This document shows positions 1 through 9,098 of a DNA stretch of 64,000 bases, piece after piece. The stretch lies in assembly GCA_021650895.1 (NCBI GenBank), contig CP091278.1:3129659-3193658 (forward strand), in the 5' to 3' direction. Made by a program: the position numbers and the translations under genes. Each line of letters starts with the position of its first letter. Within the stretch, counting starts at the first letter, position 1. This DNA is from Candidatus Jettenia sp. Lineage in GTDB: Bacteria; Planctomycetota; Brocadiia; Brocadiales; Brocadiaceae. The notes under the pieces are model-generated. The model was not told where the DNA came from, did not search any database, and saw nothing but the letters and a program-made list of their open reading frames with translations.

Positions 1-1
1 T

Positions 2-172
2 GAGATGTATTGTAATATCTTTGCTAAACCTGTTCATGCCTTTTTTGATAAGGTGTTTGTGAATGTTGAAGATGGAAGAGTGCGTAATAACAGACTGCTG
101 CTCCTCAGGGAGATTAACGAGTTATATTCGAAAAAAATAGCTGATCTTTCCCAAATTATCATGCCCAATTAA
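2..172 (+). CDS. glyS: Glycyl-tRNA synthetase beta subunit, C-terminal fragment
   Basis: This is an open frame running in from the left edge and ending at TAA 170-172, with 56 residues visible. The stretch with PVHAFFDKVFVNVEDGRVRNN followed by RLLLLREI matches the end of the anticodon-binding-like region of bacterial glycyl-tRNA synthetase beta subunits, where 'FFD-V-V---D--vR-NRL-LL' is typical. The enzyme is an alpha2beta2 complex that charges tRNA-Gly. Only the tail is visible, so the assignment rests on this single conserved block. The start and the rest of the gene lie outside the window. Confidence 0.8.
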   Translation, partial: EMYCNIFAKPVHAFFDKVFVNVEDGRVRNNRLLLLREINELYSKKIADLSQIIMPN

Positions 173-522
173 ATGAGGCTGCTTTTGGCAGCACCTCATA
201 AAAAACAGAGTTGATGTAGGGCAGGGCTTGAGCCTTGCTTCCCCTCCTTTGAATATATGCACAGGGATAGTACCCTAAAGAATTGAAATGCCTAACATTA
301 CTTAAATGGAACATTGTTGAACCCCACAGATATCCTGTTTATTTAAGCTAAGCCCGCTTGATACAGCTTATTTATCGCTATTACATTATTTTATGTATGA
401 GTTTCTCATTGACTGTTTTAGAAACATGGTATATATTCTTAACAGAGATGCTTGATAATAAGCAAAAGTATTGCCTCTTTTATGATTAGCAAATTAACAT
501 TTAAGAAAGCGAGGGCGTATAC
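173..522. other. Intergenic stretch with a degenerate palindromic repeat and a promoter
   Basis: No gene is seen. Bases 214-297 are a decayed copy of the paired-hairpin repeat found all over this window (GGCTTGAGCCTTGC arm, then CCCTAAAG-type arm, ending in AATTGAAATGCCTA). Bases 180-197 hold a short GCTGC/GCAGC inverted repeat just downstream of glyS that also occurs near 51030. A sigma-70-type promoter lies at 409-437. Confidence 0.5.
409..437 (+). promoter_or_regulatory. Sigma-70-type promoter of the 58-residue protein gene
   Basis: TTGACT at 409-414 and TATATT at 432-437 are separated by exactly 17 bases. The -10 box is 85 bases upstream of the start codon at 523. No other gene lies between, so this probably drives the small gene and possibly ftsH behind it. 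Confidence 0.5.
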
Positions 523-699
523 ATGAAAAACGTGGAATTTTCTGTCGAGGGAACTATACTCAATATAAAGATAGATTTATCAAAGGAATTTGGTCCTTCT
601 TCATCAGGAAAAAATATCATTGTTGCGTCAACGGAAGGGAACGTCACCATACCGAACCGTGAAGAAAAAATCGGTTTAAACGTCTACCGCAAAAAATAA
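523..699 (+). CDS. Small conserved hypothetical protein (58 aa)
   Basis: The ATG at 523 follows an AAGCGAGGGCG purine-rich stretch, and the product is 58 residues long: [20 protein letters not shown], then [20 protein letters not shown], then a [18 protein letters not shown] tail. This is the layout of a widespread family of tiny bacterial proteins with an N-terminal 'V-eG--L-I-iDL-kefG-S-SGK' block and a C-terminal 'iGLNVYkk' end. I know of no assigned function. The gene lies ten bases upstream of ftsH on the same strand and may be cotranscribed with it. It has no signal peptide or membrane segment and is probably cytosolic. Confidence 0.75.
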   Translation: MKNVEFSVEGTILNIKIDLSKEFGPSSSGKNIIVASTEGNVTIPNREEKIGLNVYRKK

Positions 700-709
700 T
701 CTTTACTAT

Positions 710-2600
710 ATGGAAAAAAAGCAGAGAGACAACTCCAAGGGCTCACAGTGGAGAGTATTCGTAAGCTTGGGGCTTTTTATTATTTTTTTTTATGGACTCA
801 TATACGGATGGCAATCCTTTTATCCCCAACAAACCCTCAATCAACGTATCATAAGCTATAGTCAATTTATTGAACAGCTTGATGCTGATAATATCGATTC
901 TGTCTCCATGAAGAATTTGCGCATAAAGGGGGAGTTTCGTAAAGAAGTGACCCTTCCGCTCCCGGATGAAAAGGAACCTGTTTCAGTAAAAAATTTTCAA
1001 ACATTTTTACCTGTTTTTCAAGGAGAGGAGCTTATTGAGAAACTGAAAGAGAAAAATGTGGTAATACATGTGGAACCACCTGAAGAACGATCCGTTTTCT
1101 GGCAATTCCTTGTTGGGCTACTTCCATGGATGTTTATTATCGGTATATGGATGCTCATGATGAGACGAGCCCAGCAAATAGAGGGAGGACCTGGAGGACT
1201 TTTTTCCTTCGGGCAAAGCAAGGCGATACTCTACGATGTGAAAAAACCACGCATTACTTTCAAGGATGTAGCTGGTATGGACAATGTAAAACAGGAATTG
1301 AAAGAAGCGATAGAATTTCTTAAAGACCCTGGTGTATTCAAGAGAATCGGTGCGAAAGTGCCCAAAGGTATGCTCCTTATCGGTGCTCCGGGAACCGGGA
1401 AAACACTTCTTGCGCGTGCAACGGCAGGAGAGGCTGGTGTCCCTTTCTATAGCATTAATGCATCAGAATTTATTGAGATGTTTGTAGGTGTAGGGGCCTC
1501 ACGTGTCAGGGATATGTTCCGGAAGGCTAAGGCATCTCATCCCAGCATAATCTTTATTGATGAAATTGATGCTGTTGGGCGCACACGAGGTGCAGGTCTT
1601 GGCGGGGGACACGACGAAAGGGAGCAAACGCTTAATCAGCTTTTAGCTGAAATGGATGGATTTCATCCAAACGAAGAAGTTATTGTAATGGCAGCAACCA
1701 ACAGGCCTGATGTGCTTGATCCGGCGCTTCTCAGGCCAGGCAGGTTTGACAGGCAAGTTGTACTAGATAAGCCCGGATGGAAAGAACGAAAAGCAATTCT
1801 TGAAATACATGTCAGGAATAAAAAATTGAAGAAAGACATCAACCTTGAAAGTATAGCGAAAAGGGACCCCTGGCATGACAGGTGCCGACCTCGAAAATCT
1901 TGCAAATGAAGCTGCATTAATTGCAATCCGGAAAAAGAAAGATGTCATTGATCAGAGTGACTTCGATGAAGCGCGTGATAAGGTCCTTATGGGAACTGTA
2001 AGGGAGGAAACTATTAGTGATCTGGAGAAACGGATAACAGCTTATCACGAGGCTGGACATGCTCTTGTTGCCCGCATGCTTCCGGGTACAGATCCTATCC
2101 ATAAGGTTAGTATTGTACCTCGGGGAATGGCTATGGGGGTCACGCAGCTTTTACCAGAAGAGGATAGACATTTTTATCCTAAGAATTACCTTATGAACAA
2201 ACTTGCCGTAGCCCTTGCTGGTAGAGTTGCTGAGAAGCTTAATTTTAATGATGTTAGCACCGGGGCGCAGAATGACCTCAAGGAGGCAACTACCCTTGCT
2301 GAGAAAATGGTTGCACAATGGGGGATGAGTGATAAGGTGGGGCCTCTCAACCTCGGAAGGGGAGAAGAGCATCCTTTTTTAGGGAGAGAGCTTGCACAAC
2401 CGAAACGCTACAGCGAGGATATGGCATGGCTTATGGACCAGGAAATACAAAAGTTAATTGTTGATGCTGAAATGAGAGCGGAAGAAATACTGAGGAATAA
2501 TAAAAGCACTTTGGTTAATTTGGCAGAAACCCTTATAAAAGAGGAATCTTTAGGCAGAGAAGAAATTGAGCAGATAATAAAGAATTTACCAAAAGGTTAG
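710..2600 (+). CDS. ftsH: ATP-dependent zinc metalloprotease FtsH, interrupted by a 1-bp frameshift
   Basis: FtsH is a membrane-anchored AAA+ protease that degrades misfolded membrane proteins and regulators. Membrane segments lie at about residues 17-35 and 131-151 and flank a periplasmic domain. Walker A is GAPGTGKT (about 225-232) and Walker B is IIFIDEID (about 280-287). The second region of homology follows ([20 protein letters not shown]). The frame then breaks near 1862-1866: the sequence AAAAGGGACCCCTGG gives KRDPW where the family has KRTPGMTG. Dropping one G restores [20 protein letters not shown]. The second part (about 1875-2600) carries the zinc site HEAGH and the peptidase domain. 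The combined length of about 630 residues is normal for the family. A +1 indel in a GGG run is more likely a sequencing error than a programmed shift. If real, it would cut the protease domain off the ATPase. Confidence 0.9.
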
Positions 2601-3496
2601 TATGTCAAACTATTTCATCCTTGAATTATAAAACAAATTCACTTCCTCCAAAGTAATATCACACATTTTAAGCACCTTACCATCTTTTATTCTTTGTCTC
2701 TTAATTCTAACAATAACTTTATGAGAATTATGGTAACACTTTCGTTTTTTGAGAAAATACCGTGAACAGCTCCGTTGGGAGCGAAATGTTTATAGACAAA
2801 TCATTCTGCCACAATCAAGCTCCATCGGAGCTAAGGTTTTGTATATCATATATCACATGTTTCTATAAACATTTCACCCCTATGGGGTTATTTTTCAAAA
2901 AACTACCGTGTTACGAGTTATGGTATATCCTGGTTTACTGTTTAGGAATTTCAAGTACGTAGGGCAAGGCTTTAGCCTTGCCGCCCCCGCTTCCCCTTGA
3001 GAAAGAGAGGATCAAGGGGTATAAGTGTTAACTTAAGCAGTATTTGGGGTGGCACGGACAAACTTGTTTGTCCGTGTTTAACCTGAGAGATGCGGTTATA
3101 GTCACGAGGTAAGATTTATTTTACTTCTTAAGTTAACGCATATGCCCCTATGGGGCTATTTTTCAAAAACTATAGTAATCCAAAAATGAAACCGAACACG
3201 ATGAGCCAGGATTTGATTCCATAGAGCACGGACAAACCTCGTCCCTGTTCAAGACATACAGGAACAGGGTTTGTCCGTGCCACCTGTTTAGGAATTTCAA
3301 TTCCGTAGGGCAACCCTTTTGGGTTGCTACCCCCGTCCATGTTCAGACAGGGGAAGCAAGGCTAAAGCCTTGCCCTACGTCAACCCAGTATTTACCATGG
3401 AAACACTCGCAGAGTCGATGTAGGGCGAGGCTTTAGCCTTGCGGCCTTCGCCTGAATAAACCTACACGAGGATAGTAACCCTAAAGGGTTGCCCTA
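2601..3496. repeat. Gene-free repeat cluster downstream of ftsH
   Basis: No credible gene is present. Bases 2760-2920 are matched at 45720-45835 (GAGCGAAATGTTTATAGACA ... CATTTCACCCC-ATGGGGTTA). Paired-hairpin repeats (GGCAAGGCTTTAGCCTTGCC and GCAACCCTAAAGGGTTGC types) occur at 2956-2992 (half), 3304-3381 and 3417-3496. A second family with GCACGGACAAAC / GTTTGTCCGTGC arms occurs at 3050-3080 and 3225-3283. The single open frame at 2762-2962 consists of repeat sequence and is not called. Confidence 0.7.
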
Positions 3497-3688
3497 GTGC
3501 GCCTGAGAGTGTGCGCTGCCAGAGAGGAGAGAGACCCTCTTCAGGGAAAACTCTTTCCGCCCTGTAACCGACCCTAACTGCGTTCCTGTCAATCTCGATG
3601 GAGAACCCCGCTGACCGGAGAGCCATATGCGGGAGATTCGCCTGTACGGTTCGGTGGGAGGTGAGGCGGAAGTCTCCCCTACCCCTAT
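3497..3688 (+). mobile_element. Group II intron remnant (5' tip plus domains V-VI)
   Basis: The 3' part holds a recognisable group II intron domain V: GAGCCATATGCGGGAGA then TTCGCCTGTACGGTTC at about 3620-3655, a hairpin with a GAGA loop. It is followed by a domain VI-like hairpin with the CCTACCCCTAT end (3' boundary about 3688, with the usual terminal AY). The left edge reads GTGCGCC, matching the conserved GUGYG 5' end of such introns. Only 192 bases are present, compared with about 600 for the ribozyme core, and there is no intron-encoded reverse transcriptase. Most of domains I-IV are therefore missing. It begins inside the right arm of a paired-hairpin repeat. It is probably a dead deletion derivative, although a trans-acting role cannot be excluded from sequence. 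Confidence 0.7.
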
Positions 3689-4128
3689 CTATTCAACAAT
3701 AGTTTGTGTAACGACGAGCATCGATGAGGATTGACAAGACCATTCCCCGAATACATTTAACATTGGGAATGACAAATGGAGAATGGGAATGATAAATGAA
3801 ACAAGGAAATGACAGAAGACACGGAGGGTGGCAGAAAAAATAGATGGGAATGATACTATGCATGGATAAATAATCCCTGTTCAAGGCATACCGAGATAGG
3901 GTTTACCCTGCCACCTCAAAAGCCGTTTACCTCAGATGATCCCGTCTCCTGGTAGCAAGCATTTCAAAAGCATCACTCCCCGGCATACCTTTTTCTTTCC
4001 GAATTCCGAAGGTTTTTCTTGGAAAGATTTTTGTAACATCCTTAAAAATCAACCAATATCTCTCGATACTTGTGAGAAAACCTCTTGAATTTCAGACATA
4101 CTGCTCATCAATTGATAATGTTCGTTCT
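3689..4128. other. Intergenic, no gene recognised
   Basis: This holds short fragments only. A degenerate GGGTTTACCCTGCCACC repeat end lies near 3895-3915. The minus strand at about 3940-4110 reads as short broken frames, which could be the trace of a decayed gene that I cannot identify. Confidence 0.4.
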
Positions 4129-4545
4129 TTAGGGGGTGCCGCTTGTATCTATGCAAATATTTAAATGGGTTTCTTCTCTTTCAGAGATGACTGCAATTGC
4201 AGGCAGATCTTTGGCCCATCCAAAAGGAAGAGGCGCTATTTCGATCCAGTAAGATCCTGATGGCAATGAGGCACAGTAAATGCCATTATCATTGGTTACT
4301 ACCGATGTAACTTTCAGACCTTCCATGGTTGATATCAAAAGTCTTACACCCGATAAAGGCTCTAATTTTTCCTTCGGAAACAGAGATTCCTGCATAACGG
4401 TGCCTACTAATTTTCCGTTTCCATCTTCCTCTGCTGTTCCGTTATTTGCAGAAGTAATGTTAGCATTGTTGATGAAGTTGAAATTAAACAAGGCCATAAA
4501 TAGTGCTACGGATTGTGCATTTGGATTATATTGAATATTTTTCAT
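4129..4545 (-). CDS. Hypothetical protein with a SpaA/CarboxypepD_reg-like beta-sandwich
   Basis: A 138-residue protein starting at an ATG with an ACAGGAGA ribosome site. After a weakly hydrophobic start (SVALFMALFNFNF) comes a segment 'GKLVGTVMQE...LSGVRLLIS...VTSVVTNDNGIYCASLPSGSYWIEI'. This is the pattern of the carboxypeptidase-regulatory/SpaA-type fold, where a G-V-V block is followed by 'T-dnG-Y---lp-G-Y-v-i'. Such domains are extracellular or periplasmic add-on modules. The gene lies 30 bases downstream of the large secreted protein at 4576-6264 on the same strand, so they may form one unit. The function is unknown. Confidence 0.65.
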   Translation of the reverse strand: MKNIQYNPNAQSVALFMALFNFNFINNANITSANNGTAEEDGNGKLVGTVMQESLFPKEKLEPLSGVRLLISTMEGLKVTSVVTNDNGIYCASLPSGSYWIEIAPLPFGWAKDLPAIAVISEREETHLNICIDTSGTP

Positions 4546-4575
4546 TATACAGGTATCTCCTGTTAAAAAATTTTG

Positions 4576-6264
4576 CTAAAAACCAATTTGACCTATACGG
4601 GAACCCCATGTGGTAGTAGTGTTTATCTTCTCATTAACAATCCACGCCTTTAACGGATTGATTGGATCTACCGTCACTGCTGAATAATCGCCCCACCGCT
4701 CAGGGTCGGTGCCTGTAGGTTTGTAGAATGTAGTGCTCTGGAACAGTACGCTACCGGACGGTATAACTCCGGCAGGGTCAGTTGAGCGCCGGCCTGAGAA
4801 TCGAACCTGGGCATGGGTAGTAGCAGTTTGTTTTGTAGATGACCATACTACGTATACATCTTTCGTCGTATTTGCTGTAATCGTGGCATTCCAGTCGTTC
4901 GAATTTGCAGATGCGGAAAAGAAACCACTCTGGACGATGGTATTCGTTGAAGTATTGAACTCATAAAATTTAGGCTTTGGAAGGCCGCCCGAGTTTATGG
5001 TGTGCACCTGCCAGAGCGAGTTGCCACTTTGGGTACTTGCATTAATGAAACGGCTATCCGATGTGTCGAGCAGGGCTGTAGTATTCGGTTGTTGTGCATT
5101 GGGCGGTAAACTATATGAGGGTACGGTTATCGTAGATGAAGTTAGTGTAGGATTTGCGCGACTGGAATTTTCCAGCGTATATTTTGTTATGGTTGTACCA
5201 CTTGTTACTGCTGCAACCAGGAACGATTTATTATTTTGATCCAATACAATAGGGGGCGCAAGTGTGCCCTTAAGACCGGAAAATATCGGAACACTGAAGC
5301 CCAGTCCATTGTAAAGTAAAGCCTTTGCTACGGCAAACATTCTGGTAGTCCTGTAGGCTGTGGGTCCGAAGATGTTTGCCGTGATGATAATCGAGTCCTG
5401 ATCCATACCGAGCTGGGGAAAGTCCCAAAAGTCATCATTATTACGGGTGTTAATATCAATTTTGTAAATGTAGAATGAACCGAGTGGATTATCGGTTAAG
5501 GAGACTGCAATGAGTTGCCTCTGAACGGTAGTAGTCTCCGGAAATGCATCCGCTGTTATTATCCACCGGTTCCATGTCTTATCATACACACATCGTGGGT
5601 CAAATATGGTTTTTAAGGTATAACCGAAAAAACTTGCAAGCGAAATGGTCTTCACACGCGAGCCGGTTTTTGTATAGATATCGAGGTGTGAATTGGTTAT
5701 CTCAACAAAGTGTGTCTTTCCAACTGCCCCATGGGTGTCTGGTGGCCGAAAGCCTCCTGCCTCATTCTGGTTAACACCTTCAATATTTATTCCTTTTAAA
5801 ACTGGCGGAGCAAGCGGTTGTGGGGGAGTGACCTCAGAACGATCAGTATCTGTACTTTTGGCAGAAATAGCAGATTTGGCAGCTTTGTATTCAGTGTCAT
5901 TCATGGTGGGGCGAAAGGGTATTTCAACTCCTTCTGGTGCTTTACTTGGCGTGAGTAAAGTTGTTTCGTCTGTCTCCATTTGCTTTGGTGTTCGTATACG
6001 TGCCTGTCTTGATTTAAGGATGCCTGCCGGGCGTATTTTTTTTACATCTTTTATAGCATTTTCCGGGATTGTGTCATCATTATTTGTTGTTGCGGTTTCT
6101 TCAGAGTTTTCCGGGAGTAATTCATCATCATTTGTCGCTCCCGTGCCTTCAGGATTTTCCGGGATTAATTCCTCAGCAGCGTGTGATGTTGATATCGTAT
6201 AAGCAAATACCATAAAGGCTATAATAACTTGTGCCAGAAAGAGCATTTTAAGTGCTTTGTGCAT
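4576..6264 (-). CDS. Secreted hypothetical protein, probable beta-propeller
   Basis: A 562-residue protein. The first 29 residues form a signal peptide (hydrophobic FLAQVIIAFMVFAYTIS, then TSHAAE). A low-complexity acidic linker follows with repeated 'PENPEGTGATNDDELLPEN' units. The remaining 400 or so residues are rich in Ser, Thr, Asn and aromatic residues. They contain the block 'GGFRPPDTHGAVGKTHFVEI' and repeated 'V-D-dS--i-ta' strands, as seen in large secreted bacterial proteins with a propeller-like body. No catalytic motif was recognised. The ATG follows GGAGAACG. It is likely exported and may be surface or periplasmic. Confidence 0.7.
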   Translation of the reverse strand: MHKALKMLFLAQVIIAFMVFAYTISTSHAAEELIPENPEGTGATNDDELLPENSEETATTNNDDTIPENAIKDVKKIRPAGILKSRQARIRTPKQMETDETTLLTPSKAPEGVEIPFRPTMNDTEYKAAKSAISAKSTDTDRSEVTPPQPLAPPVLKGINIEGVNQNEAGGFRPPDTHGAVGKTHFVEITNSHLDIYTKTGSRVKTISLASFFGYTLKTIFDPRCVYDKTWNRWIITADAFPETTTVQRQLIAVSLTDNPLGSFYIYKIDINTRNNDDFWDFPQLGMDQDSIIITANIFGPTAYRTTRMFAVAKALLYNGLGFSVPIFSGLKGTLAPPIVLDQNNKSFLVAAVTSGTTITKYTLENSSRANPTLTSSTITVPSYSLPPNAQQPNTTALLDTSDSRFINASTQSGNSLWQVHTINSGGLPKPKFYEFNTSTNTIVQSGFFSASANSNDWNATITANTTKDVYVVWSSTKQTATTHAQVRFSGRRSTDPAGVIPSGSVLFQSTTFYKPTGTDPERWGDYSAVTVDPINPLKAWIVNEKINTTTTWGSRIGQIGF

Positions 6265-6741
6265 AAATCGTTCTCCATGTCTAAATCAATATTTATGTAT
6301 AGGAATTTCAAACAAGCTATGTAGTGGCAAGGCGCGCCTGCCACTACTGCTATAAAAGTTACGTAGGGTAACCCTTTAGGGTTGCTTTCTCCCGCATGCA
6401 CATTCTCATGCGGGGAAGCAAGGCTAAAGCCTTGCCCTACAGTTTAATAAAAAACAAAAGTAGCCGAAGGCCTAATTTAATGTTTAGGAAATTCAAAGTT
6501 TTTCATTATGCTGTTGACACACCCCTAACTACAATTGTACAGACGCAAGATTTTGCGTCTCTCCAGGGGAATGAACCCACCCCTAGCCCCTCCCAAGAGG
6601 GGAATAAAAAGTCCCCTCTCGGGAGGGGATTTAGGGGTGGGTAAAAAAGAAAAGTCGTTGGGTTTTGCCTTTTAAAACCCAACCTAATTAAAGGGGAATT
6701 TCCCTGAATTTTATAATCGGGAAGTGCTTCATCAGGGTTCA
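6265..6741. repeat. Repeat-filled intergenic region
   Basis: A paired-hairpin repeat lies at 6361-6441. A GACGCAAGATTTTGCGTC palindrome lies at 6541-6558. At 6563-6650 there is a self-complementary block (CCCTCCCAAGAGGGG ... CCCCTCTCGGGAGGGG) whose start GGGGAATGAACCCACCC is the intact version of the site into which a MITE has inserted at 38231-38761. No gene is seen. Confidence 0.65.
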
Positions 6742-7974
6742 TCATACTGATAAAATAGTTGCTGTTTCAAGAACTACTTTAATCCAGCCAGGTTGTCGCT
6801 CATCAAACGCTTTATATGCTTCAATAGCGGAATCTAAAGGCTCATGATGAGTTTGAGCAAGAACCTTTTCCGGATCGATGACTCCACTGCGGACCATGTC
6901 AATAAGCATGGGAATATAGTCCCGATGGTTGCAATTTCCCATTTTGATCGTGAGATTCTTGTTCAGTGCAGTACCAATAGGAAAAAATTGTGCGGTTTGT
7001 GGGTAGACACCGATGATAGAAAGGCTCCCTGCTTTTGCCAGTGCTTTTACTGACCATAGTAATACCAGAGAGGGTGCGTTACCCTGATGCCAGTTATCAC
7101 CTTCAGGATTCGTTTTTGGGGCAACCTGTTCCATTTCCTGTTCAAATTGTGATTCTAAATATTTTGCCTGCTTGAATGCCGGACCTTTCTGAGGACGGTT
7201 TGCGTCAATACCAACAGCATCAATGGCCCGGTCAACGCCGATACCGCCGGTGAATCTATGGATAGCCTCGATAGGGTCCTCTGCATTAAAATCAATAACT
7301 TCCGCCCCATTCTTTTGTGCCGTCTCCAGACGGGAAGGGATTGTATCAACTGCTAAAATTCTGCCTGCTCCCAAAAGTTTAGCGCTTACAATCGCAAACT
7401 GTCCTACAGGGCCACATCCAAAGACTGCTACGGTGTCGCCATGTTTGATCTCAGCCAGTTCTGCTCCAAAATAACCTGTGGGGAAAATATCGGATATAAA
7501 GATGGCCTGATCGTCGCTTACTTCATCAGGGAGTTTGACCAGGACGGTATTCGCAAATGGAATACGCGCCTTTTCTGCCTGGAGACCATGAAAAGGCCCG
7601 CTCTGTTGAGGACCTCCAAAATAAGCAGTTCCGGCATGCGGCCCGTTAGGATTTGCATTATCGCATTGAGCATAATACCCGGCACGGCAATAAGAGCAGT
7701 ACCCACAAGCAATCGTAGAAGGAATGACTACTCTATCGCCGACACTCAGATTACGCACGTCGGATCCGAGTTCTTCAACAACGCCAACTCCCTCGTGTCC
7801 CATGATTGTGCCCCGGACCATTCCAGGGAGCGTTCCCCGGATCATATGTAAATCAGTCCCACAAATAGCGCTGGTTGTAATACGTACAATAGCGTCTGTT
7901 GATTGTTCAATTTGGGGATCAGAGACTTCATCAAGGCGGATATCGCCTACTCCATGAAAAACAACAGCCTTCAT
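6742..7974 (-). CDS. Zinc-dependent alcohol dehydrogenase (MDR family, formaldehyde-dehydrogenase-like)
   Basis: A 410-residue medium-chain dehydrogenase. The catalytic zinc ligands are visible as ICGTDLH (Cys near 38) and GHEGVGVVEE. The four-cysteine structural zinc lobe is CGYCSYCRAGYYAQC (about 95-109). The NAD(P)-binding Rossmann turn is FGCGPVGQFA. The extra C-terminal segment and the GGPQQSGPFHG stretch resemble glutathione-independent formaldehyde dehydrogenase-like members. These enzymes oxidise alcohols or aldehydes in the cytosol; the exact substrate is not evident. The ATG has a TAAGGAGT ribosome site. A cupin protein lies 25 bases upstream on the same strand, so the two probably share a transcript. 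Confidence 0.9.
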   Translation of the reverse strand: MKAVVFHGVGDIRLDEVSDPQIEQSTDAIVRITTSAICGTDLHMIRGTLPGMVRGTIMGHEGVGVVEELGSDVRNLSVGDRVVIPSTIACGYCSYCRAGYYAQCDNANPNGPHAGTAYFGGPQQSGPFHGLQAEKARIPFANTVLVKLPDEVSDDQAIFISDIFPTGYFGAELAEIKHGDTVAVFGCGPVGQFAIVSAKLLGAGRILAVDTIPSRLETAQKNGAEVIDFNAEDPIEAIHRFTGGIGVDRAIDAVGIDANRPQKGPAFKQAKYLESQFEQEMEQVAPKTNPEGDNWHQGNAPSLVLLWSVKALAKAGSLSIIGVYPQTAQFFPIGTALNKNLTIKMGNCNHRDYIPMLIDMVRSGVIDPEKVLAQTHHEPLDSAIEAYKAFDERQPGWIKVVLETATILSV

Positions 7975-7998
7975 AACATACTCCTTATAAAATGTAAA

Positions 7999-8340
7999 CT
8001 AAATCTTATCACGTCCATGTACATGGAAGGGGGGAGATGTAGCCTCAACTGCCGTAAATGGCTCAAGAATTTTATAAAAATGAGTGGCTCCCCTGGGCAC
8101 AACCCATGAATCACCGGCCTCAAGCAAAATCAGTTGACCCTCGGAGTGTAATTCGGCCCTGCCTTTAACCACGTAGCCGACGGTCTCGTAATCACGGCTG
8201 GTTTCTGGTTTTGGCTTGTCGGGTTGCTCATCTTCCCATAGACGCATTGCGACCCTGATCCCTGATGCCAGATACTTCTGGCAATTTTCACCTTTAGGCG
8301 AATATTTAGATTGAACTTTCTTAATAGTTGTATCACCCAT
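7999..8340 (-). CDS. Cupin-domain protein
   Basis: A 113-residue single-domain protein with a cupin core: 'SRDYETVGYVVKGRAELHSEGQLILLEAGDSWVVPRGATHFYKIL'. The first cupin motif is partly degenerate (few metal ligands), while the second has the PRGATHFY histidine. Cupins of this size are sugar- or metal-binding or regulatory proteins, and no specific reaction can be given. The start has GAGGAGC nine bases upstream. It sits between the alcohol dehydrogenase and a small charged protein, all on the minus strand with short gaps, suggesting an operon 8691 to 6742. Confidence 0.8.
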   Translation of the reverse strand: MGDTTIKKVQSKYSPKGENCQKYLASGIRVAMRLWEDEQPDKPKPETSRDYETVGYVVKGRAELHSEGQLILLEAGDSWVVPRGATHFYKILEPFTAVEATSPPFHVHGRDKI

Positions 8341-8370
8341 AATAATGCTCCTCTTCAGGCATGTTCGCTT

Positions 8371-8691
8371 TTATTTCTTTGCCGTATCACGGCTAATAAT
8401 TTTATTAAAACGACTTTGCTTACCACCTTTCGTTTCTTCCTGATAAAGGAACGCTAGTTCCTCTTTTTCGAATTTTTCGAAAAATTCATCCCAGGTGATT
8501 TCTTGCAGTTTCTCCTCGCTTCCATAACCGGGAAAGTCAATACGAAGGAGGCCTGGCTCATTTTCCTTCCCTGTTCCTCTGATGGTTGCTGGTCTGCCGC
8601 CACGTTCTTCTGCCCATTTCTTAATTTCTTCATGATTCGTTGTAATTTTGGCTTTTGCTTCGGTCGGAGTTTTAATATTATCTTTTACCAT
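8371..8691 (-). CDS. Small charged conserved protein (106 aa)
   Basis: The start was placed at the ATG with GGAGGTATTCC directly upstream; an in-frame upstream ATG lacks a ribosome site. The product is hydrophilic: a lysine/glutamate-rich N-terminus, then 'HEEIKKWAEERGGRPATIRGTG', then 'LLRIDFPGYGSEEKLQEITWDEFFEKFEKEELAFLYQEE'. This matches a small family in which 'W-E-RgG-Pa-V-gT' and 'WeeFFekFe---LafLYq' are conserved. Database entries of this family are often labelled 1,4-alpha-glucan branching enzyme, but no glycosidase motif is present. The function is unknown. It is probably the first gene of an operon with the cupin and the dehydrogenase. Confidence 0.75.
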   Translation of the reverse strand: MVKDNIKTPTEAKAKITTNHEEIKKWAEERGGRPATIRGTGKENEPGLLRIDFPGYGSEEKLQEITWDEFFEKFEKEELAFLYQEETKGGKQSRFNKIISRDTAKK

Positions 8692-8736
8692 GGAATACCT
8701 CCATAATGAAATATACGAGATTATTTTCCTCTTCAA

Positions 8737-9098
8737 GAGTGGTTATTATAGATAACTTACCGAGAAACACTCATGATCATGGTTCTCTCGCTCGGTAAAA
8801 AATGGAGTCGATGCAAGGCAAGGCTTTAACCTTGCAAAAGGCAATCCTAAACAGGCTGTCCGGGAATGCAATTGCGATCTTCAATGTATACGCTCTATTG
8901 TTTAAATTCTCATGATTGATTTATAAGAGAGTATAACTTTCAGCCTGCAAAATAATTCTCGAACAACCTGTTTAGCCTTGCTACCCGATGCCATTAAGTT
9001 AAGAATCTGCCGTAAAACTCCCTATCACCAAAGGAAAAACAACTCCCTGAATCCCCTTTAGTAAGGGGGAACAAACCATCAAATCCCCCTCAACAAAG
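8737..9098. repeat. Intergenic repeats upstream of the MITE at 9099
   Basis: Half of a paired-hairpin repeat lies at about 8807-8850 (GCAAGGCTTTAACCTTGC). Decayed repeat sequence follows, with CCCCTTTAGTAAGGGGG at 9053-9069. Bases 9090-9098 (TCAACAAAG) are the left target duplication of the adjacent MITE. No gene is seen. Confidence 0.5.

Noticed and set aside
1855-1880. Programmed frameshift in ftsH
   Set aside because: A +1 shift would be needed with no prfB-like signal (no slow stop codon or internal Shine-Dalgarno at the site), and similar indels occur in three other genes.
2762-2962. Open frame of 66 codons
   Set aside because: It lies inside a sequence repeated at 45720-45850, has no ribosome site and no protein-like composition.
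3560-3688. Riboswitch or structured regulatory RNA
   Set aside because: The GAGCC...GTACGGTTC hairpin and the CCTACCC end fit group II intron domains V and VI better, and no gene follows closely on the plus strand.
8371-8691. Label '1,4-alpha-glucan branching enzyme' for the 106-residue protein
   Set aside because: No GH13 or GH57 motif; the label comes from a misannotated small-protein family. The real branching-enzyme candidate is the GH57 protein at 30654-32240.
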